NCBI RefSeq assembly: GCF_014192715.1
Contig: NZ_JACHYH010000007.1
Coordinates: 1 to 64,000, forward strand
Source: Luteibacter sp. Sphag1AF
Lineage (GTDB): Bacteria > Pseudomonadota > Gammaproteobacteria > Xanthomonadales > Rhodanobacteraceae
Reading direction: 5' to 3'
DNA length: 64,000 nucleotides
Part shown: in pieces, positions 34,860 to 42,222 of the stretch
How positions within the stretch are numbered: position 1 is the stretch's first letter
How the letters are laid out: each line of letters starts with the position of its first letter
Translations under genes and position numbers: made by a program
Notes under the pieces: generated by a model
What the model was told of the DNA's origin: nothing
Database searches by the model: none
What the model saw: only the letters and a program-made list of their open reading frames with translations

Positions 34860-35177
34860 TTAACGGGGCACAAGACGCAGGTGCTTGCGCCGGATGTGGC
34901 GAAGCACGCGTAGCGTGGCGTGGCCGTGAGGCGTGATGGTACGCATGGGCGGTTCGGCCACAGCCTCACTGGCCCACACGCATTCCAGCGTGCCGGTGAT
35001 GGCATTGCGGACCCAATGGGCATGCAGGCTCGGGCTGGCCGGAACGACGGCTGCCTGTGAGCGCGACATCGGGGAAACCGTGTGCCGGGACAGATGGAGG
35101 ATCGGGTTCAGGGCGTTACGCGACACGGTCGCATTGGCCGCGCAAAGGCGGGCCGCACGCAGTTGCAGCTTGTTCAT
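34860..35177 (-). CDS. Small protein of unknown function, 105 residues
   Basis: The ATG is preceded by a strong GAGGTGAG ribosome binding site that lies inside a hairpin (35180-35216). The product opens MNKLQLRAARLCAANATVSR and contains LHAHWVRNAITGTLECVW, resembling short WVRDPxTGxLE-type segments seen in other small proteobacterial proteins. It ends in a basic tail (RVLRHIRRKHLRLVPR). No signal peptide is seen. It is the largest of the micro-genes upstream of the SpeD-like gene. Confidence 0.55.
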   Translation of the reverse strand: MNKLQLRAARLCAANATVSRNALNPILHLSRHTVSPMSRSQAAVVPASPSLHAHWVRNAITGTLECVWASEAVAEPPMRTITPHGHATLRVLRHIRRKHLRLVPR

Positions 35178-35179
35178 GA

Positions 35180-35216
35180 CTCACCTCGTGAAGCGCCATC
35201 GGCGGCGCGAGGTGAG
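35180..35216 (-). promoter_or_regulatory. Hairpin sequestering a ribosome binding site
   Basis: On the minus strand CTCACCTCG (35216-35208) can pair perfectly with CGAGGTGAG (35188-35180). The latter is the Shine-Dalgarno sequence of the gene starting at 35177. Inner CGCC/GGCG pairs extend the stem. The arrangement resembles RNA thermometers and translational switches. Confidence 0.5.
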
Positions 35217-35226
35217 CCGGTCTTCC

Positions 35227-35352
35227 CTAGTCGAGGAAAGCGCCGGCCGGCCGCACGCGGTCGCCGTTGGGGCTTACGTTGGATAACTGGCGCGCAGGCA
35301 TCGGCATGTCATATCCGAAGCCAGCGCATCGACTGGGAGGGTTACTGTCCAT
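35227..35352 (-). CDS. Micro-protein, 41 residues (first of the micro-gene row)
   Basis: A 41-codon frame opens MDSNPPSRCAGFGYDMPMPA and ends PNGDRVRPAGAFLD, stopping just before the hairpin at 35208-35216. The ribosome binding site is weak (GCGAG). It could be a leader peptide that couples translation to opening of the downstream hairpin, or a small exported or modified peptide. Coding status is tentative. Confidence 0.35.
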   Translation of the reverse strand: MDSNPPSRCAGFGYDMPMPARQLSNVSPNGDRVRPAGAFLD

Positions 35353-35561
35353 ATCTCGCTGTTGGGTGATGGGGACGTGCCAGGGGGTGTCCCAAGGCCC
35401 GCGCAAAGTACGCCCGGGTCCCGGGAGTGTCAACCTAAATCGCATGAAATTTACGCAATGGTTATGCAGGGCAGGCACGTGTGGTTGGACGCATGAGTTG
35501 CCACCTCGTAAAGTCCGGAATGTGTTATCGCCTATCTGAGCCGTTCGTACAGGGGAAAGGA

Positions 35562-36485
35562 ATGCTCGCTCAGCTTTTGAAAGATGCCTTGTTCGGCTCG
35601 CCGCCGGTTCGCTTTGAAAGTCATTACGGCCTGGACGAATCCGTGGCGCGCCTGGCGGCGGCGACCAGTCGCCCCACGATGTTTCCTGCCATGACAGAGC
35701 GTGCCGTTGGGCGAATATCTGCGAAGTCGGTGACGCTTCATCACCATGTGCCGCTGATGCGCAATGCGTTCAGGCCGATGTTCCGAGGACAGTTTGAGCA
35801 GGTGGGCAAGCGCGTGGTGCTGACCGGGCAGTTCAGCGTGCATTGGCTCACCCGCCTATTCACCGTGATGTGGATCGGATTCGCCACGTTGGGCGCGGCC
35901 GCTATGCTCATCGAGGGCAAACAGGGGGACGCGACGGTGATCTTCGTACCGCTGGCTGGCGTCGGTCTGCTGACGTTCAGCGTCTGGTGGGCGCGAAATG
36001 ATCCGGCGTGGCTGAGCAACCTCATTCGCAACGCGCTGGGCGGCGAGCGCAGCGATGTGCAGATGGCCACCGATCACCGCACGATCCTGGCCGGTGAAGT
36101 CACGGCGACGCGCCGCTGGGCATGGGCAACTGGGGTCGCGGGTGCGCTGCATCTGATGTCGGCATGGGCCGATGTCTATCCCTCGCCGGGTCTACGCAGA
36201 CTGGCGCTGGCACCGTTTGCCGATGACCGGTTGCGCTTTGGTGCCGCCATAGTGGGCATCGTGCTGCTGTGGCTGGCCAGCGGCATCTACCAGCGCAAGG
36301 AATACGCATGGCAATTCGGATTCGTCGGGCTGGCAGCGATGCTTCTGTTCCAGGCGGGTTTGTGGGCTGCGGCGGCTTCGTCAGCTGAACCCTGGGCGGT
36401 CGTCGTGCCCTGGCTGTTTGGCCTCATGGGCGGTGCTGTCTGGGGTCGCTGGTGGTATCAGCAGAAGAAGCTGTTTCCCAACTGA
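35562..36485 (+). CDS. Membrane protein, long paralogue
   Basis: The ATG at 35562 follows AGGGGAAAGGA, and the N-terminus MLAQLLKDALFGSPPVRFES matches the second paralogue at 40749. The 307 residues comprise a soluble ~90-residue N-terminal part ending in FRPMFRGQFEQVGKRVVLTGQF. Two transmembrane helices follow (LFTVMWIGFATLGAAAML, VIFVPLAGVGLLTFSVW). A C-terminal extension of ~130 residues, absent from the paralogue, carries about three to four more helices (FGAAIVGIVLLWLASGI, GFVGLAAMLLFQAGLW). Function is unknown. Confidence 0.75.
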   Translation: MLAQLLKDALFGSPPVRFESHYGLDESVARLAAATSRPTMFPAMTERAVGRISAKSVTLHHHVPLMRNAFRPMFRGQFEQVGKRVVLTGQFSVHWLTRLFTVMWIGFATLGAAAMLIEGKQGDATVIFVPLAGVGLLTFSVWWARNDPAWLSNLIRNALGGERSDVQMATDHRTILAGEVTATRRWAWATGVAGALHLMSAWADVYPSPGLRRLALAPFADDRLRFGAAIVGIVLLWLASGIYQRKEYAWQFGFVGLAAMLLFQAGLWAAAASSAEPWAVVVPWLFGLMGGAVWGRWWYQQKKLFPN

Positions 36486-36491
36486 CACCGC

Positions 36492-36526
36492 GCGCCCCGA
36501 CAGCGCGTGTGCCGCTGGCGGGGTGC
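36492..36526. terminator. Hairpin between convergent genes
   Basis: GCGCCCCG and CGGGGTGC form an outer stem with one G-U pair, and CAGCG and CGCTG form an inner stem. It lies just past the paralogue stop codon and before the end of the convergent dehydrogenase. Confidence 0.5.
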
Positions 36527-36537
36527 GTTTGCGACAT

Positions 36538-37410
36538 TTACGAAACGTAGTAGACCGGCTGGTCGATATCGCTCAGCAAGCCTGCCTCCGTGGGTTCCCA
36601 TCCCAGTTGCGCACGCGTGTGCGCACTTGTCGCCGACATGTCCAGTGCAGCGAAGTGGGCGAACCAGCCGAAGTGCTCGGGCCCGCGTGACTCCACAGGC
36701 ACGCCCAGGCGGCGCCCGATCACTTCGGCAATCTGCCGGAAGGGTACGGCTTCGTCGCTCACGGCGTGAAAGACGGACTGGGATGATGTTTTCTCGATGA
36801 CCGCGCGATACAGGCGTGCTGCGTCGAGCCGGTGGACGCCTGCCCAGCCATTGCTGCCCTCGTCCACATAGGCCGACACACCTTTCTCGCGAGCCATGCG
36901 GATCAGCATGGGAACAAAGCCGTAGTCACCCGGGCCGTGCACACTGGGCGCCAGTCGGACGGTGATCGCGCGTACGCCCCGATCCGCTACGGCACGCGCC
37001 GCCATTTCGGACTTTCGCGCGAACGACGGATCAGGCACATCCGCTTCAGTGGCAAGGCGGCCCGAGGCGAGCCGTGCCAGGCCGGAGGTCACCACCAGCG
37101 GACGCTGCGAGCCCTCCAGGGCGCTGCCAAGAATCTCGATGGTCCGACGATCCTGTTCCGCGTTTTCCGCAAAACGTGCGAAATCGTGGTTGAACGCAGT
37201 ATGGATCACGGCGTCGGCTTCGGATGCGGCACGATGCAGCGCATCGGTGTCGTCCAGCGACGCGTGCAGCACACGCGCGCCAGTTGCGGCCAGTGCGGCT
37301 GCCTTGTCTTGCGAGCGGGCAAGGCCCTGCACGTCATGGCCGGCGCCAAGCAGCTCCCTGACGATGGCGGAGCCGACCCAGCCGGTGGCTCCGGTGACGA
37401 ATACTTTCAT
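36538..37410 (-). CDS. NAD(P)-dependent epimerase/dehydratase-like SDR
   Basis: 290 residues of the extended short-chain dehydrogenase type. The N-terminal nucleotide motif is VTGATGWVGSAIVREL. Later motifs are SEADAVIHTAFNHDF, VVTSGLARL and the substrate-side GWAGVHRLDAARLYR. The usual YxxxK is not obvious at the expected place, where FARKSEMAARAV provides a lysine with Phe instead of Tyr. That places it with atypical SDRs in which catalysis may differ. It is followed on the same strand, upstream, by an O-methyltransferase. Confidence 0.82.
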   Translation of the reverse strand: MKVFVTGATGWVGSAIVRELLGAGHDVQGLARSQDKAAALAATGARVLHASLDDTDALHRAASEADAVIHTAFNHDFARFAENAEQDRRTIEILGSALEGSQRPLVVTSGLARLASGRLATEADVPDPSFARKSEMAARAVADRGVRAITVRLAPSVHGPGDYGFVPMLIRMAREKGVSAYVDEGSNGWAGVHRLDAARLYRAVIEKTSSQSVFHAVSDEAVPFRQIAEVIGRRLGVPVESRGPEHFGWFAHFAALDMSATSAHTRAQLGWEPTEAGLLSDIDQPVYYVS

Positions 37411-37469
37411 GCAAATGCTCCCAGGGGTTTCATTTGGCCATCCGCAATAGGACGGCCATGGATGGATGT

Positions 37470-38135
37470 TCAGCGCAGGCGCATGGACAGTTCGACATCT
37501 TCTGCAAACGGCGTGGAGAGATAGCCGTTTACCGGTGAGCGTACGCGCGCCAGGTATTCCGGGCTGTATTCGGCGTTGTCCGCAACGATCAGCGCGCCGG
37601 GACGAAGGCGGCTTTCCACGAGGTGCAGTATCTGTGGATAAAGCGCTTTGGCGCCGTCCAGAAGCAGCAGGTCAATGCTTTCAGGAAGGTCGCGCGACAG
37701 CGTTTCCAGCGCATCGCCCTCGCGGATTTCCACCAGGTCGATGAGGCCGCCTTCTGTCAGGTTGTGGCGTGCGCGCGCCACTTTGGAGGCTTCAAATTCG
37801 CTGGTGATGACAAGGCCGCCCCCGTTGTCGCGCAATGCCGCGGCAAGATGCAGCGTGGAAATGCCAAACGAGGTGCCGAATTCCACAATGGTGCGTGCGC
37901 CGGTGCTGCGCGCCAGCATGTACAGCAGTGCGCCGGTCTCCCGCGAGACGGCCAGTGGATAGTCTTTCAACTGAGCATAAAAATCGGCGTAGTCGGTCTT
38001 GCTACTCATCAGGCGCGCATGGTCGTCCCGTGACATGTTTGCCCACAGCGGGCTGTCGGCGGGCGAGGTGGCATCGGCTTCTACGAAAAGCCGATTCAGC
38101 AGGGGGGCCAGGGGTGTGGCGGTGAGGGTGGACAT
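37470..38135 (-). CDS. Class I SAM-dependent O-methyltransferase
   Basis: 221 residues. SAM-binding motif I is TIVEFGTSFGISTLHLAAAL; further motifs are LVITSEFEASKVARARHNL, LVEIREGDALETL and the metal-site region IDLLLLDGAKALYPQILHLVE. The layout matches the catechol-O-methyltransferase-like group. GGAG lies 7 nt upstream of the ATG at 38135. A divergent TetR regulator starts 90 bp away and probably controls it, with the inverted repeat between them as operator. The acceptor is likely a phenolic or other small xenobiotic. Confidence 0.85.
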   Translation of the reverse strand: MSTLTATPLAPLLNRLFVEADATSPADSPLWANMSRDDHARLMSSKTDYADFYAQLKDYPLAVSRETGALLYMLARSTGARTIVEFGTSFGISTLHLAAALRDNGGGLVITSEFEASKVARARHNLTEGGLIDLVEIREGDALETLSRDLPESIDLLLLDGAKALYPQILHLVESRLRPGALIVADNAEYSPEYLARVRSPVNGYLSTPFAEDVELSMRLR

Positions 38136-38176
38136 GCACAATCTCCGGGTCGGAAAGGTCAGGACTTGACGCCGGA

Positions 38177-38220
38177 TCAGAATGCGATTAATTCGTCAGT
38201 TTTCCTATTCGCATTCCTGA
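38177..38220. promoter_or_regulatory. Candidate TetR operator
   Basis: Half-sites TCAGAATGCGA (38177-38187) and TCGCATTCCTGA (38209-38220) are inverted copies with one inserted base. They lie in the 90-bp space between the divergent methyltransferase and TetR genes. Confidence 0.5.
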
Positions 38221-38225
38221 TTGCC

Positions 38226-38882
38226 ATGGCCGACCGGCAAAAACCCGCAATTTCCCTGCGTAAAAAGCCCACCCAGGCCCGCTCGACCGTGCTGATCGAA
38301 GCCATTCTCCAGGCGGCAGTTCAGGTTTTGGCCGAAGAGGGCGCCCAGCGTTTCACGACGGCCCGGGTTGCCGAGAAAGCGGGTGTGAGCATCGGCTCGC
38401 TTTACCAGTACTTTCCGAACAAGGCCTCCATTCTCTTTCGTCTGCAAAGCGACGAATGGCGACAGACGGCCGAACTGCTCCAGGGCATTCTTCAGGACAG
38501 CACGCAGACGCCCTTTGAACGACTGCGTTCGCTGGTTCATGCCTTTGTGCGCACGGAGTGCGAGGAAGCTGCCATGCGCGTGGCGCTGGACGATGCCGCG
38601 CCACTGTATCGCGACGCTCCGGAAGCGCGCGAGGCACGTGCCGGCAGCGATCAGATCGTGGAAAACTTCATGCGCGAGACGCTCCCTCACGCCTCACCGG
38701 TACAGCGCGAACTGGCGGCAGACCTGGTCATGTCGACGTTGAGCGCGGTGGGCAAGCAGCTCTCGGAAAGCCAGCGCACCGAAAGCGACATTCAGGCGTA
38801 TGCGGACGCCATGGCCGACATGTTTTGCGCGTATCTGGCGGGGCTCGGCAGTCGCGCCGTTGCCAAGAAACAACGTGCGTGA
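38226..38882 (+). CDS. TetR-family transcriptional regulator
   Basis: 218 residues starting at the ATG before ADRQKPAISLRKKPTQARS. The helix-turn-helix is FTTARVAEKAGVSIGSLYQYFPNKASIL, the classical TetR signature. The C-terminal ligand domain includes RTECEEAAMRVALDDAAPLYR, seen in the subgroup linked to small-molecule enzymes. It is divergent from the O-methyltransferase and likely represses that gene and itself. The longer upstream frame lacks a good start. Confidence 0.88.
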   Translation: MADRQKPAISLRKKPTQARSTVLIEAILQAAVQVLAEEGAQRFTTARVAEKAGVSIGSLYQYFPNKASILFRLQSDEWRQTAELLQGILQDSTQTPFERLRSLVHAFVRTECEEAAMRVALDDAAPLYRDAPEAREARAGSDQIVENFMRETLPHASPVQRELAADLVMSTLSAVGKQLSESQRTESDIQAYADAMADMFCAYLAGLGSRAVAKKQRA

Positions 38883-38901
38883 GCTCGCCTTAAAGGCGAG
38901 C
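38883..38901. terminator. Bidirectional hairpin between TetR and amidotransferase-like gene
   Basis: GCTCGCCT and AGGCGAGC form a perfect 8-bp stem with a 3-nt loop between two convergent genes. It covers the stop codon of the minus-strand gene. Confidence 0.55.
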
Positions 38902-40152
38902 GTTTCGCCGTGCGGTCATGAACGCCGCGTTCTGTTTCAGGCGCGTGGGAAGCAATCGGGCTGATCCGACCCACTTGCTGAAGTCTGCGGTCATTTCCCG
39001 GCGGGCTTCATAGGCGTCACCTGCTTTGGCCATCCAGTTCAACAAGCGGCCGTTGGCCTGGTGTTCCACGGAAGAGAAGCCGCGATCGTAGGCTTCCGGA
39101 TGCCACTGGATGCCCATCACGGGCGCGCCGTGGCTGCTTTCAAATGCTTCCACGCTGCTGCGGTGATAAGGCATTGCCTTGCGCAGATACGGCGGATCAT
39201 GGGGCGTCGGGCCGCGTGCGCTGACCTCAAGCAGGGGCCGCGAGGGAAAGCCCACGCGCGGCACGCCGCTCAACTGTCCGGGCCTGGATTCCTCGGCTAC
39301 CGCCCAGTGCGCCGAGTTGACGTGCGAGGGCGTGGTGCCGGCATCGTCGCGGAAGGCGTGATGGACCATCGTGCCGGGCATGACATCCACAGCGTGCGTG
39401 GACGCCACTTTGGCCACTGCACCCTTGCTGGTGAGGTAAGGCATCTGTCGTGTCTGGTGCGTGTTCGTTTCCACGCCGCGCGTGCTTCCACCAAATGATT
39501 CCAGCACCCGCCAGGAGCCGCCGCATACCGCGAGCACCGGTCGCCCGGTAAGGCGCGCCTGGCTCATCAGAAACGTTTCATGGCGGTCGCGGCGAGCCTG
39601 CCTTTTCACGGCATCGCCCTTGGGCGTGTGGCTTGCGTTGCGCGGTGTTTCCGAGGCCAGACCATGGTTGCCCCCGGCAATGAACAGCAAGCCGTGTCCC
39701 ACGCCGGTCGTGGCGCCGGGCGTGTCGCGTTCACCGGGCAGGCGTCCGGAGAATTGCTTGGCCTTTTCCTGGCCCGGGGCCGTCACCACGGGCTTCACGC
39801 TCTTGCGATGACTGGCCAGTGTGTTCCGGCCTGTCGCCGTGCGCAGGGTGTAGTGGTCCCAGAATGCGCCCGAGCCTCGCCCGTCTTCACGATGGGAGAT
39901 GGTGATGGGCTGCACTTCCACCGGATGGCGCGCCTGCAATGTGCGCGAGACCTGCCGGCTGACCTGCGCCTGCTCGACGGGCGAGCGGGCAGATTCGCGT
40001 GTCCGACCCCCTGCGTGGATGAAACCGGGGGTGCCGTACGGGCCGGCAACAATGCCTCCGCGTGCAAGCACCTCGCGCGGCGAGATGCGCTGGGGACGTT
40101 TGACGAAGCCCAACCGGCCCTGCTGGGGGTTTTCAAACTTTCGGTGACCCAT
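38890..40152 (-). CDS. Class I glutamine-amidotransferase-like (peptidase C26-type) protein
   Basis: About 420 residues. The C-terminal half has the nucleophile elbow RPVLAVCGGSWRVLESFGGS (Cys near residue 210), LLFIAGGNHGL before it, and the His-Glu motif VMGIQWHPEAYD near 350. These are the triad elements of gamma-glutamyl-GABA hydrolases. The N-terminal ~150 residues are basic, low in hydrophobics and unlike any enzyme I know (RTLQARHPVEVQPITISHRED). PuuD-type enzymes are ~250 residues, so this is a long variant. The start is uncertain; 40152 is the first ATG within plausible reach. Confidence 0.6.
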   Translation of the reverse strand: MGHRKFENPQQGRLGFVKRPQRISPREVLARGGIVAGPYGTPGFIHAGGRTRESARSPVEQAQVSRQVSRTLQARHPVEVQPITISHREDGRGSGAFWDHYTLRTATGRNTLASHRKSVKPVVTAPGQEKAKQFSGRLPGERDTPGATTGVGHGLLFIAGGNHGLASETPRNASHTPKGDAVKRQARRDRHETFLMSQARLTGRPVLAVCGGSWRVLESFGGSTRGVETNTHQTRQMPYLTSKGAVAKVASTHAVDVMPGTMVHHAFRDDAGTTPSHVNSAHWAVAEESRPGQLSGVPRVGFPSRPLLEVSARGPTPHDPPYLRKAMPYHRSSVEAFESSHGAPVMGIQWHPEAYDRGFSSVEHQANGRLLNWMAKAGDAYEARREMTADFSKWVGSARLLPTRLKQNAAFMTARRNARL

Positions 40153-40394
40153 GACCACCCCGCAGAGGTTGCTGGAAACGCCAGCCGCAAGTGGGCAGCT
40201 TATGCCAAATGCGCCACACAATGGCGCTTGTGCCGGAGGTTTGCCAATTCTGCGGAGTAGCGTGCCCACGTGCGTGCGACGCTTCGCATTGTGGCCAGAT
40301 TGTCCCCTCATGGCCTTTCGCCTCCGGCCCATTTCTGGGTTAATGATTCACGGCTGATCCTCAGCCAGCGCCGGACGCGAAGGAATCGCATCGA

Positions 40395-40664
40395 ATGAAT
40401 AAGCCAGCACATGTTTTCTGGACGGCAACCGTCGGACTCGTCGTCTTCGCCACGCCGTATCTGGCCATGCGCAGCGCGAGCGCCTGGCATCAGGGATACA
40501 CCTGGGCCGAAATGGACTGGAACCGGAACGGCGTGACCTCGCCGGTGGAGTTTCTGTCAGCCAGCGATATCGGACGGCGGCGGGTTACGTCCGGCAGCGT
40601 TGTGTGCACGGAATACTATGCCTACAAGGACGGCGACGCCGTGCGCCTGGATTGCCCGCGCTGA
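40395..40664 (+). CDS. Small EF-hand protein with N-terminal membrane anchor
   Basis: 89 residues. A hydrophobic N-terminus (VFWTATVGLVVFATPYLAM) works as signal anchor. Then comes DWNRNGVTSPVE, a textbook 12-residue EF-hand loop with Asp1, Asn3, Asn5, Gly6, Thr8 and Glu12. The tail has two cysteines (VVCTEYYAYKDGDAVRLDCP). It probably binds calcium at the periplasmic face. No partner gene is obvious; the nearest downstream gene on the same strand is the membrane paralogue at 40749. Confidence 0.7.
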   Translation: MNKPAHVFWTATVGLVVFATPYLAMRSASAWHQGYTWAEMDWNRNGVTSPVEFLSASDIGRRRVTSGSVVCTEYYAYKDGDAVRLDCPR

Positions 40665-40748
40665 GGCTTTTTCCACGACGCAGCAAGGTTGTGGCTGCGC
40701 GCGGGCATCGGTCAGAATGCATGGCATGAAAGGGACATCAGGAAGGTC

Positions 40749-41246
40749 ATGCTTCAGCTTCTGAAAGATGCCTGGCTCGGCTCGGAGCCTGTTCGCTTTG
40801 AAAGCGGCTACAACCTTGCTGCCTCGGTGGCCCGTCTGAAGGCGGCGACCAGCGAATCCATCGCGTGGAATCAGTCGCGTCCCGCGGGGCGGGTGACCAA
40901 TTTCAGCGTGGAGCTGCATCGGGAGATCCCGCTGGCGCGCAACTCGTTCAAGACGGTTTTTCAAGGTCAGTTTCAGCAGGTCGGTGGCCGCACCGTGCTG
41001 ACGGGACGCTTTGGCCTGCACTGGCTGGCCAAGGTGTTCATGCTGTTCTGGGTAGCGATGACGGCCGCTGGCGTGATCGTGCTGATCGACATGGAGCGCG
41101 CCGCCATCGTTTCATTTGGCGCCATGCTGTTTGGTATCGCACTGATGTGCGCCGGCTTGTGGTTCGCGCGCCATGACGCGCGCTGGCTGACCGGCGTCAT
41201 CGGTCATGCGCTGTCTGTCAACGGCGTCGGCAACCCGTCACGCTGA
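40749..41246 (+). CDS. Membrane protein, short paralogue
   Basis: 165 residues with AGGAAGG before the ATG. It opens MLQLLKDAWLGSEPVRFES and contains LARNSFKTVFQGQFQQVGGRTVLTGRF, clearly homologous to the protein at 35562. Two transmembrane helices follow (VFMLFWVAMTAAGVIVLI, FGAMLFGIALMCAGLWF), and the protein ends soon after. Function is unknown. The pair must come from duplication, with the other copy gaining, or this one losing, the extra membrane domain. Confidence 0.75.
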   Translation: MLQLLKDAWLGSEPVRFESGYNLAASVARLKAATSESIAWNQSRPAGRVTNFSVELHREIPLARNSFKTVFQGQFQQVGGRTVLTGRFGLHWLAKVFMLFWVAMTAAGVIVLIDMERAAIVSFGAMLFGIALMCAGLWFARHDARWLTGVIGHALSVNGVGNPSR

Positions 41247-41249
41247 TGA

Positions 41250-41276
41250 GCGGGAGCGGGGCAACCCCACTCCCGC
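41250..41276. terminator. Bidirectional hairpin terminator
   Basis: GCGGGAG/CTCCCGC and GGGG/CCCC stacks are separated by one mismatch and closed by a 3-nt loop, between convergent genes. T-runs are absent. Confidence 0.55.
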
Positions 41277-41282
41277 GCGCCC

Positions 41283-42140
41283 TCAGGCTTTGACGGCGGC
41301 TTTCACCGTGTCGACGTACGGCGTGGTCGGACGGCCAATCAGCTTGCTCAACGTCCTGCTGTCATCGAACAGGGCGCCCTTGGCGGCGGCCGCATCGGAG
41401 TCCGAAAGCAGCGCAGCGACCGGCTCGGGCAGGCCCGCGCCTTCCAGTGCTTTCTTGAACTCCGCTTCGGACATATCGACGTACGGCACCGGCTTGCCCG
41501 CCGCCTTTTCGATGGCGGCGGCAAATTCGGTCAGCGTATATGCCTCGTCGCCGGCCAGTTCATAGATCGTGCCGCTGGGGATATCGCGCGTCAGCACGAT
41601 GGCCGCGGCGTCGGCGTAGTCGGCACGTGCAGCCGAGGAGATCTTGCCGTTGCCCGCGCCGCCGATGAACGCGTTGTGGGCCAGGGCCGGCGGAATGCTG
41701 GCCGCGTAGTTTTCGGTGTACCAGCCGTTGCGCAACACCACCCAGGACAACCCGGACGCAGCCAGCGCGGCTTCGGTATCGCGGTGGTCAGCGGCGAGGC
41801 CGAGCTTCGAGGTATCGGCATGCAGCACGCTGGTATAGATGACCTGGGCCACGCCCGCCGCCGAGGCGGCCTTGATCACGGCACGGTGCTGGGCGTCGCG
41901 CTTGCCCAGCTCACTGGAGGAAATCAGCAGCACCTTGTCGCCGGCACGGAAGGCCTGGGCAAGGGTCTCGGGGCGGCCGTAATCCGCCTCGCGAAGGGTG
42001 ACGCCAAGGGCTTCAAGGTCGGCCGCTTTGGCGCGGCTGCGCACAAGGGCAACGATATCGGCAGCGGGGGTGGTGCGCAGGAGAGAGGCGATCACGAGGC
42101 GGCCAAGCTGGCCGGTGGCACCGGTAACGACGAGGGACAT
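41283..42140 (-). CDS. NmrA/QorB-type NAD(P)H:quinone oxidoreductase-like protein
   Basis: 285 residues. The Rossmann motif is VTGATGQLGRLVIASLL. The segments VLLISSSELGKRDAQHRAVIKAAS, VIYTSVLHAD and LSWVVLRNGWYTENYA are characteristic of QorB (YtfG)-type quinone reductases. GGAG lies 8 nt upstream of the ATG at 42140. It is divergent from an HxlR regulator, the standard qorB/qorR (ytfG/ytfH) arrangement. It probably reduces quinones or aldehydes with NADPH under electrophile stress. Confidence 0.87.
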   Translation of the reverse strand: MSLVVTGATGQLGRLVIASLLRTTPAADIVALVRSRAKAADLEALGVTLREADYGRPETLAQAFRAGDKVLLISSSELGKRDAQHRAVIKAASAAGVAQVIYTSVLHADTSKLGLAADHRDTEAALAASGLSWVVLRNGWYTENYAASIPPALAHNAFIGGAGNGKISSAARADYADAAAIVLTRDIPSGTIYELAGDEAYTLTEFAAAIEKAAGKPVPYVDMSEAEFKKALEGAGLPEPVAALLSDSDAAAAKGALFDDSRTLSKLIGRPTTPYVDTVKAAVKA

Positions 42141-42170
42141 GGGAAGCACTCCGTGGTGGAAAGAAGTACA

Positions 42171-42220
42171 GGTTAGGCCTTAAACTAACCTTTGGTAAGT
42201 ACGTACAAAAAGGTAAGTAC
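42171..42220. promoter_or_regulatory. Operator region of the divergent quinone-reductase/HxlR pair
   Basis: An inverted repeat GGTTAG (42171-42176) and CTAACC (42185-42190) is followed by two direct copies of GGTAAGTAC at 42194-42202 and 42212-42220, 18 bp apart. The second copy ends two bases before the HxlR start codon, so binding there would also block its own expression. Confidence 0.5.
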
Positions 42221-42222
42221 CC

